Shown piece by piece: positions 1-6,426 of a DNA stretch of 7,761 bases. The notes under the pieces are model-generated. The model did no database searches. It was given only the letters and a program-made list of their open reading frames with translations, and was not told where the DNA came from. The position numbers were made by a program, and so were the translations under genes. Within the stretch, counting starts at the first letter, position 1, and each line of letters starts with the position of its first letter. Source of the DNA: Deltaproteobacteria bacterium (GTDB lineage: Bacteria; Desulfobacterota; B13-G15); contig QMLA01000038.1 of assembly GCA_003646585.1 (NCBI GenBank), positions 1 through 7,761 on the forward strand. Direction: 5' to 3'.

Positions 1-1158
1 GGGTGTGAGGATCAAAGGTGCCCCCTTCTCCTCCAACACCTCGAGGGAACCCACGAGGCAGTTTATGCCGTCGGCATCCACGACCATCGGGACCCGCGAC
101 TCCCTTATCAGGTTGAGCACCAAGGTCCTGCTCCCCTCACCCGTCCCTATCCCGGGACCGATGGCAAGGGCACTTTTGCCCTGAAGGAGGGCCAAGGCCT
201 TCCCCAGGGCTCCTTCGGAGAAGGCCCCCTCTTTGTCAGGCAAGGGCTCGGTCATCACCTCGGTGAGCTTCACCTCCAGGATGGGGTTGAGGCTTTCGGG
301 GACCGCCACCGTGACAAGCCCCGCACCCATCCTCAAGGCCGCCTCCCCCGCCATGTCCGCTGCCCCCGTCTTTCCCACCGAGCCCGCAATGACCAAAAGG
401 TGCCCATAGGTCCCCTTGTGGCTGTCCCTGGGCCTTGGGCCAAGGGATCTGAGGTCAAGCTCACCGGGGTCAAGAAGGGCGCACTTCGGGTCTGCCTCGT
501 TTACAAGGGAGGGGGGTATGGAGATGTCCACCGTGTGCAGTTCCCCCACGTGATCCAGCCCAGGGTGAATCACCTGCCCCACCTTGGGGAGGCCAAAGGT
601 CACGGTCAGATCTGCCCGCACAGCAACCCCCAGCACCTTTCCCGTCGTGGAGTCGATGCCCGAAGGGATATCTATGGCCACAATGGGTTTCTTTAGGAAA
701 TTTATCAGCTGGATGGCCTCCCTGAAGAGCCCCTTTACTTCGTCCTTAAGGCCAGTTCCCAGGAGGGCATCCACAACGATGTCGCAATGGGACACCTCCT
801 CCCTTGCGGCCCAAAGCTCCCCCTCATTGTGGATCTCCTTTAGTTCCCCGCCGATACGGACCCAGATGTCGAGGTTTATTCTGGCATCGCCGGTGACCCT
901 TTCCCGTGGGGCCAGAAGGTAAGCCTTGACGGGCCAACCCCAGTTCTTCAGGTACCTGGCAACGACAAAGCCGTCCCCGCCGTTGTTCCCCCTGCCGCAA
1001 AGGACTGCCACCTTCTTGGGCCCGGGACCAAACTTCCGTTTGATGATCTCTGCAGCCCCCCTTCCGGCATTCTCCATGAGGACCACCCCCGGGATGCCCA
1101 CCTCGTTTATGGTCCTTCTGTCAAGCTCTCTCATTTCCTCGGCGGTCACAAGCCTCAT
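1..1158 (-). CDS. nnr: Bifunctional NAD(P)H-hydrate repair enzyme Nnr (epimerase + ADP/ATP-dependent dehydratase), 3' end off window
   Basis: The enzyme repairs damaged nicotinamide cofactors: the N-terminal YjeF_N domain epimerises R- and S-NAD(P)HX, and the C-terminal YjeF_C domain (ribokinase-like fold) dehydrates S-NAD(P)HX using a nucleotide. I translated 386 residues without a stop up to the window edge. The epimerase domain occupies roughly residues 1-210, with GNNGGDG at 57-63, VVDALLGTG at 128-136 and AIDIPSGID at 161-169. The dehydratase domain starts near HKGTYGH (247-253) and continues through AIGPGIGTG (332-340) and VVDADGIN (359-366). Family members are about 500 residues, so some 130 C-terminal residues lie beyond position 1. 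The ATG at 1158 follows a strong GGAGGGGG ribosome site and gives the usual N-terminus MRLVTAEEMRELD. It begins inside the end of acpS, so the two are probably co-transcribed and coupled. No damage is seen. Identity is very secure. Confidence 0.96.
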   Translation of the reverse strand, partial: MRLVTAEEMRELDRRTINEVGIPGVVLMENAGRGAAEIIKRKFGPGPKKVAVLCGRGNNGGDGFVVARYLKNWGWPVKAYLLAPRERVTGDARINLDIWVRIGGELKEIHNEGELWAAREEVSHCDIVVDALLGTGLKDEVKGLFREAIQLINFLKKPIVAIDIPSGIDSTTGKVLGVAVRADLTVTFGLPKVGQVIHPGLDHVGELHTVDISIPPSLVNEADPKCALLDPGELDLRSLGPRPRDSHKGTYGHLLVIAGSVGKTGAADMAGEAALRMGAGLVTVAVPESLNPILEVKLTEVMTEPLPDKEGAFSEGALGKALALLQGKSALAIGPGIGTGEGSRTLVLNLIRESRVPMVVDADGINCLVGSLEVLEEKGAPLILTP

Positions 1159-1528
1159 CGCCCCCCTCCAAGACTACAAAGGCTATGGCCATCCCAGCAT
1201 CATGGGAAAGGGAAAGGTGGATCCGTATCCCCGAAGGGACCACTTCCCTGGCACGGCCATGCAATACGAAGAAGGGCCTGCCCCTCTGCTCCCTCACCAC
1301 CTCTATGTCGATGAAGGGAATCTCAAAGAGCCCCTTTCCCAGGGCCTTGAGGAAGGCCTCCTTGGCCGCAAACCTTGCAGCGAGGCCCTCCACGGGGAAG
1401 GGAGAACTCATAACCTGCGCCCTCTCCCGCGGGGTGAAGACCCTCCTCATGAACCTTTCCCCCCATCTCCTCATGGCCCCTTCAAGCCTTGCCACCGCCA
1501 CCATATCCACACCGATTCCCCTTATCAT
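1121..1528 (-). CDS. acpS: Holo-[acyl-carrier-protein] synthase AcpS
   Basis: AcpS transfers 4'-phosphopantetheine from CoA to a serine of acyl carrier protein, activating it for cytosolic fatty-acid synthesis. The 135-residue product has the family's typical length and motifs: GIGVDMV near the N-terminus, with Asp8 as the expected Mg ligand, FTPRERA at 31-37, and RFAAKEAFLKALGKG at 52-66, where Glu57 is the second metal ligand and Lys56 is conserved. SLSHD at 106-110 is the usual C-terminal signature. I chose the ATG at 1528 because it yields the standard MIRGIGVD start. An open frame continues upstream to an ATG at 1627, but that extension has no family resemblance and runs through the promoter. 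There is no ribosome site before this ATG, and a good -10/-35 pair lies just upstream. The last 38 bases overlap nnr in another frame, and the final ~13 residues look like a non-conserved tail. Confidence 0.95.
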   Translation of the reverse strand: MIRGIGVDMVAVARLEGAMRRWGERFMRRVFTPRERAQVMSSPFPVEGLAARFAAKEAFLKALGKGLFEIPFIDIEVVREQRGRPFFVLHGRAREVVPSGIRIHLSLSHDAGMAIAFVVLEGGDEACDRRGNERA

Positions 1529-1535
1529 CCGGACC

Positions 1536-1564
1536 AATATATAGGCCTCAAGGGGCTTTTTCAA
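1536..1564 (-). promoter_or_regulatory. Predicted sigma-70-type promoter for acpS-nnr
   Basis: Read on the minus strand, TTGAAA (1564-1559) and TATATT (1541-1536) are separated by 17 bases, close to the housekeeping consensus. The predicted transcription start falls at about 1528-1530, which is the acpS ATG itself or one to two bases before it. This agrees with the absence of a ribosome site and implies a leaderless message. The prediction comes from pattern matching only. Confidence 0.6.
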
Positions 1565-1577
1565 CAACACCTGTTGA
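1561..1577. repeat. Inverted repeat between the divergent promoters (possible operator)
   Basis: TCAACA (1561-1566) and TGTTGA (1572-1577) are exact reverse complements separated by five bases, ACACC. The arms contain parts of the two outward-facing -35 elements, so a dimeric regulator bound here would affect both operons. The repeat may instead simply reflect two TTGA-type -35 boxes placed back to back. It is too short and weak to be a terminator. Confidence 0.4.
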
Positions 1578-1600
1578 CCTTTTCGGCTTTTGGATATAAA
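1574..1600 (+). promoter_or_regulatory. Predicted sigma-70-type promoter for the plus-strand operon
   Basis: TTGACC (1574-1579) is followed after 15 bases by TATAAA (1595-1600). The spacing is shorter than the preferred 17 but both hexamers are good. The expected start point is about 1605-1608, leaving a leader of only about 3-6 bases before the ATG at 1611. No purine-rich ribosome site is present there, unlike most downstream genes of the operon. Confidence 0.5.
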
Positions 1601-1610
1601 AGCCATCGTC

Positions 1611-2414
1611 ATGAAGGTCGCGGCCATCCAGCTGGCAAGTTCTCCGGATAAGGGCAGGAACCTCGAGAAGGCCTTGAGGTTTGCCGAGGCGGCGGTCCAG
1701 AGGGGAGCGGAAGTCCTGTGCTTTCCCGAACTCTTCCCTTATCCCTGGTTCCCCTCCAAGGTGGACGAGAGGGCCTTTTCCCTTGCCGAACCAGCAGATG
1801 GCCCCCTGATCAGCGAGTTCTGCGAATTCTCGAAAAGGGAAGGGGTAAGCCTGATCGTCCCCTTCTTCGAGAGGGAGGGGGGAAACTTCTACAACTCTGC
1901 GGCCGTGATATCCGGCGGGGAACTCATGGGCCTTTACCGCAAGGTCCACCTGCCCGAGATCCCCCTTTGGGAGGAGAGGTTTTACTTCAGTCCCGGGGAC
2001 AACTTCCCCGTCTTCGCCTTAAATGGCGTAAAGATCGGGATACAGATGTCCTGGGACAGCCTCTTCCCCGAGGGCCCGAGGATCCTGGCCCTTAAGGGGG
2101 CAGAGGTGCTGTTCGTCCCCAGCGCCTGTGCCTTCAGGACCCAGCAGAGGTGGCTGAAATTGCTGGCAGGACATGCCATCTCCAACGGCCTCTTCGTGGT
2201 CAGGGTCAACAGGGTGGGGGAAGAGCCTCACCAGCACTTCTACGGGATGAGCTTCTTCCTAGATCCTGAAGGGGAGTTGATCCTCGAACCCGCCGGGCTT
2301 GAGGAGGGGATCCTGCTGGGTGAAATATTGCCCGAGGAGGCGCGCAGGGTCAGGACCAAGTGGTGCCTCTTCAAGGACAGAAGGCCTGACCTCTACAGGG
2401 GGATCTCCTCATGA
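1611..2414 (+). CDS. Nitrilase-superfamily (carbon-nitrogen hydrolase fold) protein with Ser in place of the catalytic Cys
   Basis: The 267-residue protein has the whole nitrilase-superfamily core and most resembles N-carbamoylputrescine amidase-type members. Glu40 in CFPELFPY and Lys111 in YRKVHLPE match the first two members of the Glu-Lys-Cys triad. The structural Glu occurs in EERFYFSPGD (121-130). The nucleophile position, normally the Cys of an I-C-W-D motif, reads IQMSWDSLFPE (144-154), so Ser147 (codon TCC at 2049-2051) replaces Cys. The C-terminal HFYGMSFFLDPEGE region is family-like. Because cysteine attacks the amide or nitrile carbon in this family, the protein may be inactive, may have altered chemistry, or may serve a binding or structural role. 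The ATG at 1611 gives the standard MKVAAIQLAS start. An in-frame TTG at 1590 lies upstream of the likely start of transcription. The gene's end overlaps argS by four bases (ATGA). The substrate cannot be told from sequence. Confidence 0.9.
   Translation: MKVAAIQLASSPDKGRNLEKALRFAEAAVQRGAEVLCFPELFPYPWFPSKVDERAFSLAEPADGPLISEFCEFSKREGVSLIVPFFEREGGNFYNSAAVISGGELMGLYRKVHLPEIPLWEERFYFSPGDNFPVFALNGVKIGIQMSWDSLFPEGPRILALKGAEVLFVPSACAFRTQQRWLKLLAGHAISNGLFVVRVNRVGEEPHQHFYGMSFFLDPEGELILEPAGLEEGILLGEILPEEARRVRTKWCLFKDRRPDLYRGISS
2397..2403 (+). promoter_or_regulatory. Ribosome binding site of argS
   Basis: AGGGGGA lies seven bases before the argS ATG, within the end of the nitrilase-like gene. It supports the start at 2411 and contrasts with the absence of such a site before the first gene of the operon. 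Confidence 0.7.
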
Positions 2415-4069
2415 GGGAGAGGATCTCTGAGGCGTTGCGGGAGGCTTACAGGAGGGCCGTGGCCTCGGGCAACCTTCCCGATGGGGAACTTCCTTCCTTC
2501 ACCGTGGAGTACCCCCCGGATGAATCCTTTGGGGACTATGCGAGCAACATCGCCTTGGTTTTGGCCTCCTCCCTGAGGATGAGACCCCGTGATGTGGCGC
2601 AGAGGATCCTCGAAGGCATGCCGGAGGAACCTCTCATTGAACGGGTCGAGATAGCCGGTCCCGGGTTCATCAACTTCTTCATCAAGGACAGCCTGTGGTT
2701 CGAGGAGTTGAGGAAGGCCTGCTTGATGGGGAGGTCATATGGTCGCTGCGAGAACAACGGAAAGCGGGTCCTTGTGGAATTTGTAAGTGCCAACCCCACC
2801 GGTCCCCTCCACATAGGCCATGGGAGAATCGCCGCCTTCGGAGATGCCCTCTCGAGGCTCCTTGAGTGGGCCGGATGGGAGGTGGAGAGGGAATACTACA
2901 TCAACGATGTCGGAACCCAGATGGAGGTCCTGGGAAGGTCGGTCCTGGCCCGCTACAGGGAACTTCTGGGGCTGGAGGCGGAATTTCCCGAAGACGGCTA
3001 TCGTGGAGATTACATAACTGATGTGGCCAAGGAGATCCTGAAGAGGTACGGAAGGCGATTGCTCGAGTTGCCCGAAGGGGAGGCGGTGGGGATCGTTTCA
3101 AAGGAGGCCAGGGATATCATCCTCAACTGGATACGGGAGGAACTGTCGCTTTTCCGCGTGCGGTTTGACCGCTTCTTCAGTGAGGCCTCCCTTTACGAAA
3201 ACGGGAAGGTGGACAGGGTCCTTGAGGAACTCGAATCAAGGGGGCTCCTTTACAGGGATGAGGGGGCCATATGGTTCAGCAGTTCATCTTTTGGCGACGA
3301 AAAGGACAGGGTGGTGGTGAGGGCCAGCGGGGCCAAGACCTATTTCGCCTCCGACATCGCCTACCATCTGGACAAGCTCTCTCGAGGTTATGATCTGCTG
3401 GTGAACATCTGGGGAGCCGATCACCACGGCTATGTCAAGCGCCTCGAGGCTGCCATCCAGGCCCTGGGCCATCCCAAAGAAAGGCTTAAGGTGATCCTGG
3501 TTCAGCTTGTAAACCTCCTTAGGCACGGAAAGCGCGTCTCGATGTCAACCAGGGCAGGTGAGTTCGCCGCCTTGAGGGATGTGATAGGGGAGGTGGGGGT
3601 GGATGCCTCAAGGTTCTTCCTCCTTTTGCGCAGGGCGGAAAGCCCCTTGGATTTCGACCTCGAGGTGGCCAAGGTCAAGGGCGAGGAGAACCCCGTCTAT
3701 TACGTACAGTATGCCCATGCAAGGATATCCAGCATCTTCAAGAAGGCCAAAGAACGGGGGGTAGGACTTCCCGACCCCGAGCAGGTGGACCTGAGCCCAC
3801 TGACCCTTCCCGAGGAGAGGTCCCTGGCAAAGGCCGTGGGGACCTTCCCGGAACTGGTGCAGGATGCCTCCTCCAATTTCGAACCCCACCCGATCTCCAC
3901 CTACCTGATTTCCTTGGCCAGGTCCTTCCACAGCTACTATAATAAACACCGTGTCCTCGGCCAGAAGCGGGAGCTCACGGAGGCCCGGCTCCTTTTGGCC
4001 TGGGCCATTAAGGAGGTCATAAGGAATGGCCTGGAGATCCTTGGGGTAGAGGCACCGGAGGAGATGTGA
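2411..4069 (+). CDS. argS: Arginyl-tRNA synthetase (class Ia)
   Basis: ArgRS charges tRNA-Arg with arginine in the cytosol, using ATP and requiring tRNA for amino-acid activation. The 552-residue length fits the family. The N-terminal tRNA D-loop-recognition domain covers about residues 1-110, including GDYASNIALVLA and the conserved PGFINFFI at 84-91. The catalytic core carries VEFVSANPTGPLHIGHGR, with HIGH at 134-137, and EYYINDVGTQM near 161-171. The second signature is SMSTR at 377-381, a degenerate KMSKS. Such degeneracy is common in ArgRS and does not suggest inactivity. The DALR anticodon-binding domain begins near NPVYYVQYAHARI (427-439) and runs to the C-terminus, which ends in the hydrophobic LEILGVEAPEEM expected of the family. 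The start overlaps the previous stop and the end overlaps the next start by one base, consistent with coupled translation. No anomaly is seen. Confidence 0.97.
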   Translation: MRERISEALREAYRRAVASGNLPDGELPSFTVEYPPDESFGDYASNIALVLASSLRMRPRDVAQRILEGMPEEPLIERVEIAGPGFINFFIKDSLWFEELRKACLMGRSYGRCENNGKRVLVEFVSANPTGPLHIGHGRIAAFGDALSRLLEWAGWEVEREYYINDVGTQMEVLGRSVLARYRELLGLEAEFPEDGYRGDYITDVAKEILKRYGRRLLELPEGEAVGIVSKEARDIILNWIREELSLFRVRFDRFFSEASLYENGKVDRVLEELESRGLLYRDEGAIWFSSSSFGDEKDRVVVRASGAKTYFASDIAYHLDKLSRGYDLLVNIWGADHHGYVKRLEAAIQALGHPKERLKVILVQLVNLLRHGKRVSMSTRAGEFAALRDVIGEVGVDASRFFLLLRRAESPLDFDLEVAKVKGEENPVYYVQYAHARISSIFKKAKERGVGLPDPEQVDLSPLTLPEERSLAKAVGTFPELVQDASSNFEPHPISTYLISLARSFHSYYNKHRVLGQKRELTEARLLLAWAIKEVIRNGLEILGVEAPEEM

Positions 4070-4581
4070 TGGAGGATGAAGCCCTCACGAGGCTGCAAAG
4101 GGAGAGGAAGCTCCAGCAGAGGAGGCTCCTTCTGATCGTCGCCTTCCTGGGAACGTTCTTCGGGGGCATGCTCCTGGGGATGATCCTGGGGGTAAAGATC
4201 GGGGGGAGGACGGAAATCCGACAGATCGCTAAAGCAGATATCGGTTCGGCCAACCGGAGCCAGGAGCCCGAGCCCGACCTCACCTTTTACGAACGCCTGG
4301 AGGAACCCTCCGGTCCCGCCCCTGAAAGGACAGTGAGCGAGACCCCGAGGAAGACCTGTCTCCTCCAGGTCGCATCCTTCAGGGAGAGGCATAACGCCCT
4401 CAAACTTTCCGAAAGGCTGCGCTCCAAGGGGTTGATAGTTGAGGTTCGTAAAGTAGAGGTGAAGGGTACAAGGTGGCACAGGGTCTTGGTCAAGGCAAAG
4501 GATCCCGAGGAGGCCCAGAGGCTGAAGGGGCAGTTGGAGAAGGAAGGGTTTAAAGGAATAAGGATCCTGGAGGGAGGATGA
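4069..4581 (+). CDS. Membrane-anchored SPOR-domain protein
   Basis: The 170-residue protein has a short basic, charged N-terminus (1-19) and one hydrophobic segment, about residues 20-44, containing the glycine-rich run FGGMLLGMILG. A low-complexity acidic and proline-rich linker spans about 45-95. The C-terminal SPOR domain is at about 97-168, opening with CLLQVASF and including EVRKVEVKGTRWHRVLV. SPOR domains bind denuded peptidoglycan glycan strands at division sites and in other sacculus-binding proteins. The predicted topology is cytoplasmic N-terminus, inner-membrane anchor and periplasmic SPOR domain, similar in plan to FtsN or DedD, although orthology cannot be claimed. The ATG at 4069 overlaps the argS stop in TGATG, with GGAGGAG at 4057-4063 five bases upstream. 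A GTG at 4066 lies too close to that site. lepB follows after one base. Confidence 0.88.
   Translation: MEDEALTRLQRERKLQQRRLLLIVAFLGTFFGGMLLGMILGVKIGGRTEIRQIAKADIGSANRSQEPEPDLTFYERLEEPSGPAPERTVSETPRKTCLLQVASFRERHNALKLSERLRSKGLIVEVRKVEVKGTRWHRVLVKAKDPEEAQRLKGQLEKEGFKGIRILEGG
4569..4577 (+). promoter_or_regulatory. Ribosome binding site deciding the TTG start of lepB
   Basis: GGAGGGAGG sits five bases before the TTG at 4583. The ATG at 4578 within the same stretch is in another frame and reaches a stop after nine codons, so this site is best read as serving the TTG start of lepB. Confidence 0.75.
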
Positions 4582-4582
4582 A

Positions 4583-5188
4583 TTGGGATCGAAAAAGGGA
4601 AGGCTGAGGGAAAACCTCGAAGGAATAGCTGTAGCCCTCCTTTTGGCCCTTTTTATAAGGGCTTTTTTCATCCAGGCCTATAAGATCCCCTCCAGTTCCA
4701 TGGAACCGACACTACTTGTCGGGGATCACCTCTTGGTGCTCAAGTGCGCCTATGGTATCAGGATCCCCCTGGTGGGCAGGTATCTCCTCGAATTCTCCCG
4801 TCCCAAGAGGGGGGACATCATCGTCTTCGTCTACCCCAGGAACCCGAAGAAGGACTTCATAAAGCGGGTAATGGGACTTCCCGGTGAAAGGATTCAGGTG
4901 ATCGATCGCAAGGTCTACGTGAATGGGAAGCCGATTGAGGACCCGTGGGGCTTCTGGGCCAAGGGGGCGGTGCTTAGGCCCAACTTCGGGCCGGTGATAG
5001 TCCCCGAAGGACACTATTTCGTGCTGGGAGACAATCGCGACAACAGCATGGACAGCAGGTACTGGGGTTTTGTGCCGAAGGAGAACATCCTCGGAAAGGC
5101 CCTCATCATATACTGGTCCTGGAACTCCAGGGGTGAGGGGCTCCTGGAGAAGGTCCGCTGGGCCCGCATCGGTAAGATCCTCTGGTGA
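4583..5188 (+). CDS. lepB: Signal peptidase I (S26 family)
   Basis: LepB removes signal peptides from exported proteins at the periplasmic face of the inner membrane, using a Ser-Lys dyad. The 201-residue product has a single N-terminal membrane anchor (about 13-32), then box B with IPSSSMEPTLLVGD, where Ser39 is the nucleophile. Box C is RPKRGDIIVF (73-82). Box D is DFIKRVMGLPGE (91-102), with Lys94 as the general base. Box E is GDNRDNSMDSRYWG (149-162). The size and single anchor match the short form common in many bacteria rather than the two-anchor E. coli enzyme. The start is TTG at 4583, preceded by a strong ribosome site and one base after the SPOR gene's stop. No ATG gives an intact N-terminus with the membrane anchor. 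Position next to a membrane protein and before a glycosyltransferase suggests co-expression rather than a dedicated substrate. Confidence 0.96.
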   Translation: MGSKKGRLRENLEGIAVALLLALFIRAFFIQAYKIPSSSMEPTLLVGDHLLVLKCAYGIRIPLVGRYLLEFSRPKRGDIIVFVYPRNPKKDFIKRVMGLPGERIQVIDRKVYVNGKPIEDPWGFWAKGAVLRPNFGPVIVPEGHYFVLGDNRDNSMDSRYWGFVPKENILGKALIIYWSWNSRGEGLLEKVRWARIGKILW

Positions 5189-5198
5189 GGGGGAAGAG

Positions 5199-6413
5199 AT
5201 GAAGGCAGCAGGGGTGGAGGAAAGGCTTAAGGGACATCTGGATTCCCTCTCCCCCCGGGACATAGTGGTGGGGATCCTATCCAAGGACGTTGAGCTGACG
5301 ATCATCCACGTCATGAACGTGGCCACAAGCGGTCTGCTGGAGTACTTTCCCGGCTATCGCTCGGCGATCCTGGTCTGTGATGGTTACAGCACCGACAGGA
5401 CCCGCCAGCTGGCCGAGCTTTTCGAACTTCCCCCTCAGATCCCCAAACTCATCGTGGAGGAGGAGGGGGAGATCGGCAAGGGAAGCGGTGTCAGGACCGT
5501 TTTCCGGATAGCCAAGGGCCTCGGGGCCCAGGTGGTGGTGTTGCTGGATGGCGACCTGTTGAGCGTTCGTCCCGAATGGGTCGAACACCTGGCCAAACCA
5601 CCCCTTTACGGGATTTCGGATCTGGTCATCCCGTATTATGTGAGGCACAAATACGACGGCCTCATCACCAACAATTTGGCCTATCCTCTGACGAGGGCCC
5701 TTTATGGTGCCTGTGTGAGGCAACCCATAGGAGGGGAATACGGGCTATCAATAGAACTCATAGATCGCCTCCTGGATCACCCCCTCTTCCCCCATCATTT
5801 TGGCATAGACATCTTCATAACCACGGTGGCCCTGGCCGAAGACCTCGCCGTGCAGGAGGCCCTCCTCGGGGTGAAGATCCACGAATCCACCATGAAATAC
5901 CTCGATCCCCGCAAGCTCCTCTTTCCCATGTTCAACGAAGTGGTGGGGACGATGTTCGAGCTGATGATCTATTATGAGGATGTGTGGAGGAAGAGGTCCC
6001 CCCAAAACAGGTACAAGTGCCTGGCCCACTACCACGGGGTCACCCCACCCCCGACCCTTGTCAACCTGCAGAAGGTAAAGGAGCTGTTCTTCAGGGTCTA
6101 TGAGGAGTGGAGGGGGGTTATAAAGGATCTGCTTCCCCTTGAACTCTTCCAGGAACTGCAAGGGGCTATAAGGGGGGATGATGTGGTGATAGGAATGGAC
6201 CTGTGGTCGCGGCTGGTCTATGCCTTCGCTGCGGCTTACAAAAGGCTCAGGGATCCCCGGGTGACAGGAGGCCTCAGGGCCCTATGGCTTGGCAGATTTG
6301 TCACCTACGCCAAGGAGACCGAGAACTCGGGGATAGAGGAAACCGAGAGACTGCTCGAGGAACAGGCCAAGGTCTTTGAGAAGAACAGGGAATACCTGCT
6401 GAGGATGTTTTAA
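5199..6413 (+). CDS. GT-A glycosyltransferase resembling glucosyl-3-phosphoglycerate / mannosylglycerate synthase
   Basis: This 404-residue soluble protein has a family-2-like GT-A domain. VVGILSKDVE opens the Rossmann-like core at about 23-32, and DGYSTDRT (61-68) matches the nucleotide-sugar loop. GKGSGVRTVF at 94-103 is followed by VVLLDGDL, with the metal-binding DGD (DxD) at 117-119. QPIGGEYGLS (175-184), HFGIDIFITT (200-209) and LGVKIHES (223-230) match, from memory, the order of motifs in mycobacterial GpgS (GT81) and Rhodothermus MgS (GT78). His228 is then the likely metal ligand. Those enzymes join glucose or mannose to (phospho)glycerate, giving compatible-solute precursors. Donor and acceptor are not determined here, and no GpgP-like phosphatase is seen in the window. 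The C-terminal ~150 residues are helical-looking and charged. The ATG at 5199 follows GAGGGGGA, and a longer open frame upstream overlaps lepB without similarity. The family fold is secure and the product is tentative. Confidence 0.78.
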   Translation: MKAAGVEERLKGHLDSLSPRDIVVGILSKDVELTIIHVMNVATSGLLEYFPGYRSAILVCDGYSTDRTRQLAELFELPPQIPKLIVEEEGEIGKGSGVRTVFRIAKGLGAQVVVLLDGDLLSVRPEWVEHLAKPPLYGISDLVIPYYVRHKYDGLITNNLAYPLTRALYGACVRQPIGGEYGLSIELIDRLLDHPLFPHHFGIDIFITTVALAEDLAVQEALLGVKIHESTMKYLDPRKLLFPMFNEVVGTMFELMIYYEDVWRKRSPQNRYKCLAHYHGVTPPPTLVNLQKVKELFFRVYEEWRGVIKDLLPLELFQELQGAIRGDDVVIGMDLWSRLVYAFAAAYKRLRDPRVTGGLRALWLGRFVTYAKETENSGIEETERLLEEQAKVFEKNREYLLRMF

Positions 6414-6418
6414 GGAGG
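6412..6418 (+). promoter_or_regulatory. Ribosome binding site deciding the asd start
   Basis: AAGGAGG overlaps the stop of the glycosyltransferase gene and ends eight bases before the ATG at 6427. A GTG at 6418 shares its last base with this site and so is not a credible start. Confidence 0.8.
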
Positions 6419-6426
6419 TGGAGAAG

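Noticed and set aside
1590..1610. TTG start for the nitrilase-like gene
   Set aside because: It would lie within the predicted promoter, lacks a ribosome site and adds residues ahead of the family-typical MKVAAIQLAS start.
1529..1610. Terminator, small RNA or riboswitch in the divergent gap
   Set aside because: The space is filled by two promoters. The only dyad has 6-base arms without a U-tract, and both predicted leaders are too short to hold a riboswitch.
926..1651. Long plus-strand open frame opposite nnr and acpS
   Set aside because: It is antisense to two clear enzymes, rich in Pro, His and Arg with no recognisable domain, and results from the codon bias of the real genes.
3536..3556. 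ArgRS KMSKS motif appearing degenerate (SMSTR)
   Set aside because: ArgRS enzymes commonly have a degenerate version of this motif, so it does not indicate a non-functional or paralogous synthetase.
3937..4671. 244-codon minus-strand open frame across the argS, SPOR and lepB junctions
   Set aside because: It lies opposite three well-supported genes, has Leu/Pro-rich low-complexity composition and shows no family motifs or ribosome site. It is a shadow of the real coding strand.
5070..5198. Upstream extension of the glycosyltransferase into lepB
   Set aside because: The extra residues are Arg/Ser/Pro-rich with no resemblance to the family, and a good ribosome site precedes the ATG at 5199.
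4712..5326. 204-codon minus-strand open frame opposite lepB
   Set aside because: It is antisense to the conserved boxes of lepB and has no recognisable motifs.
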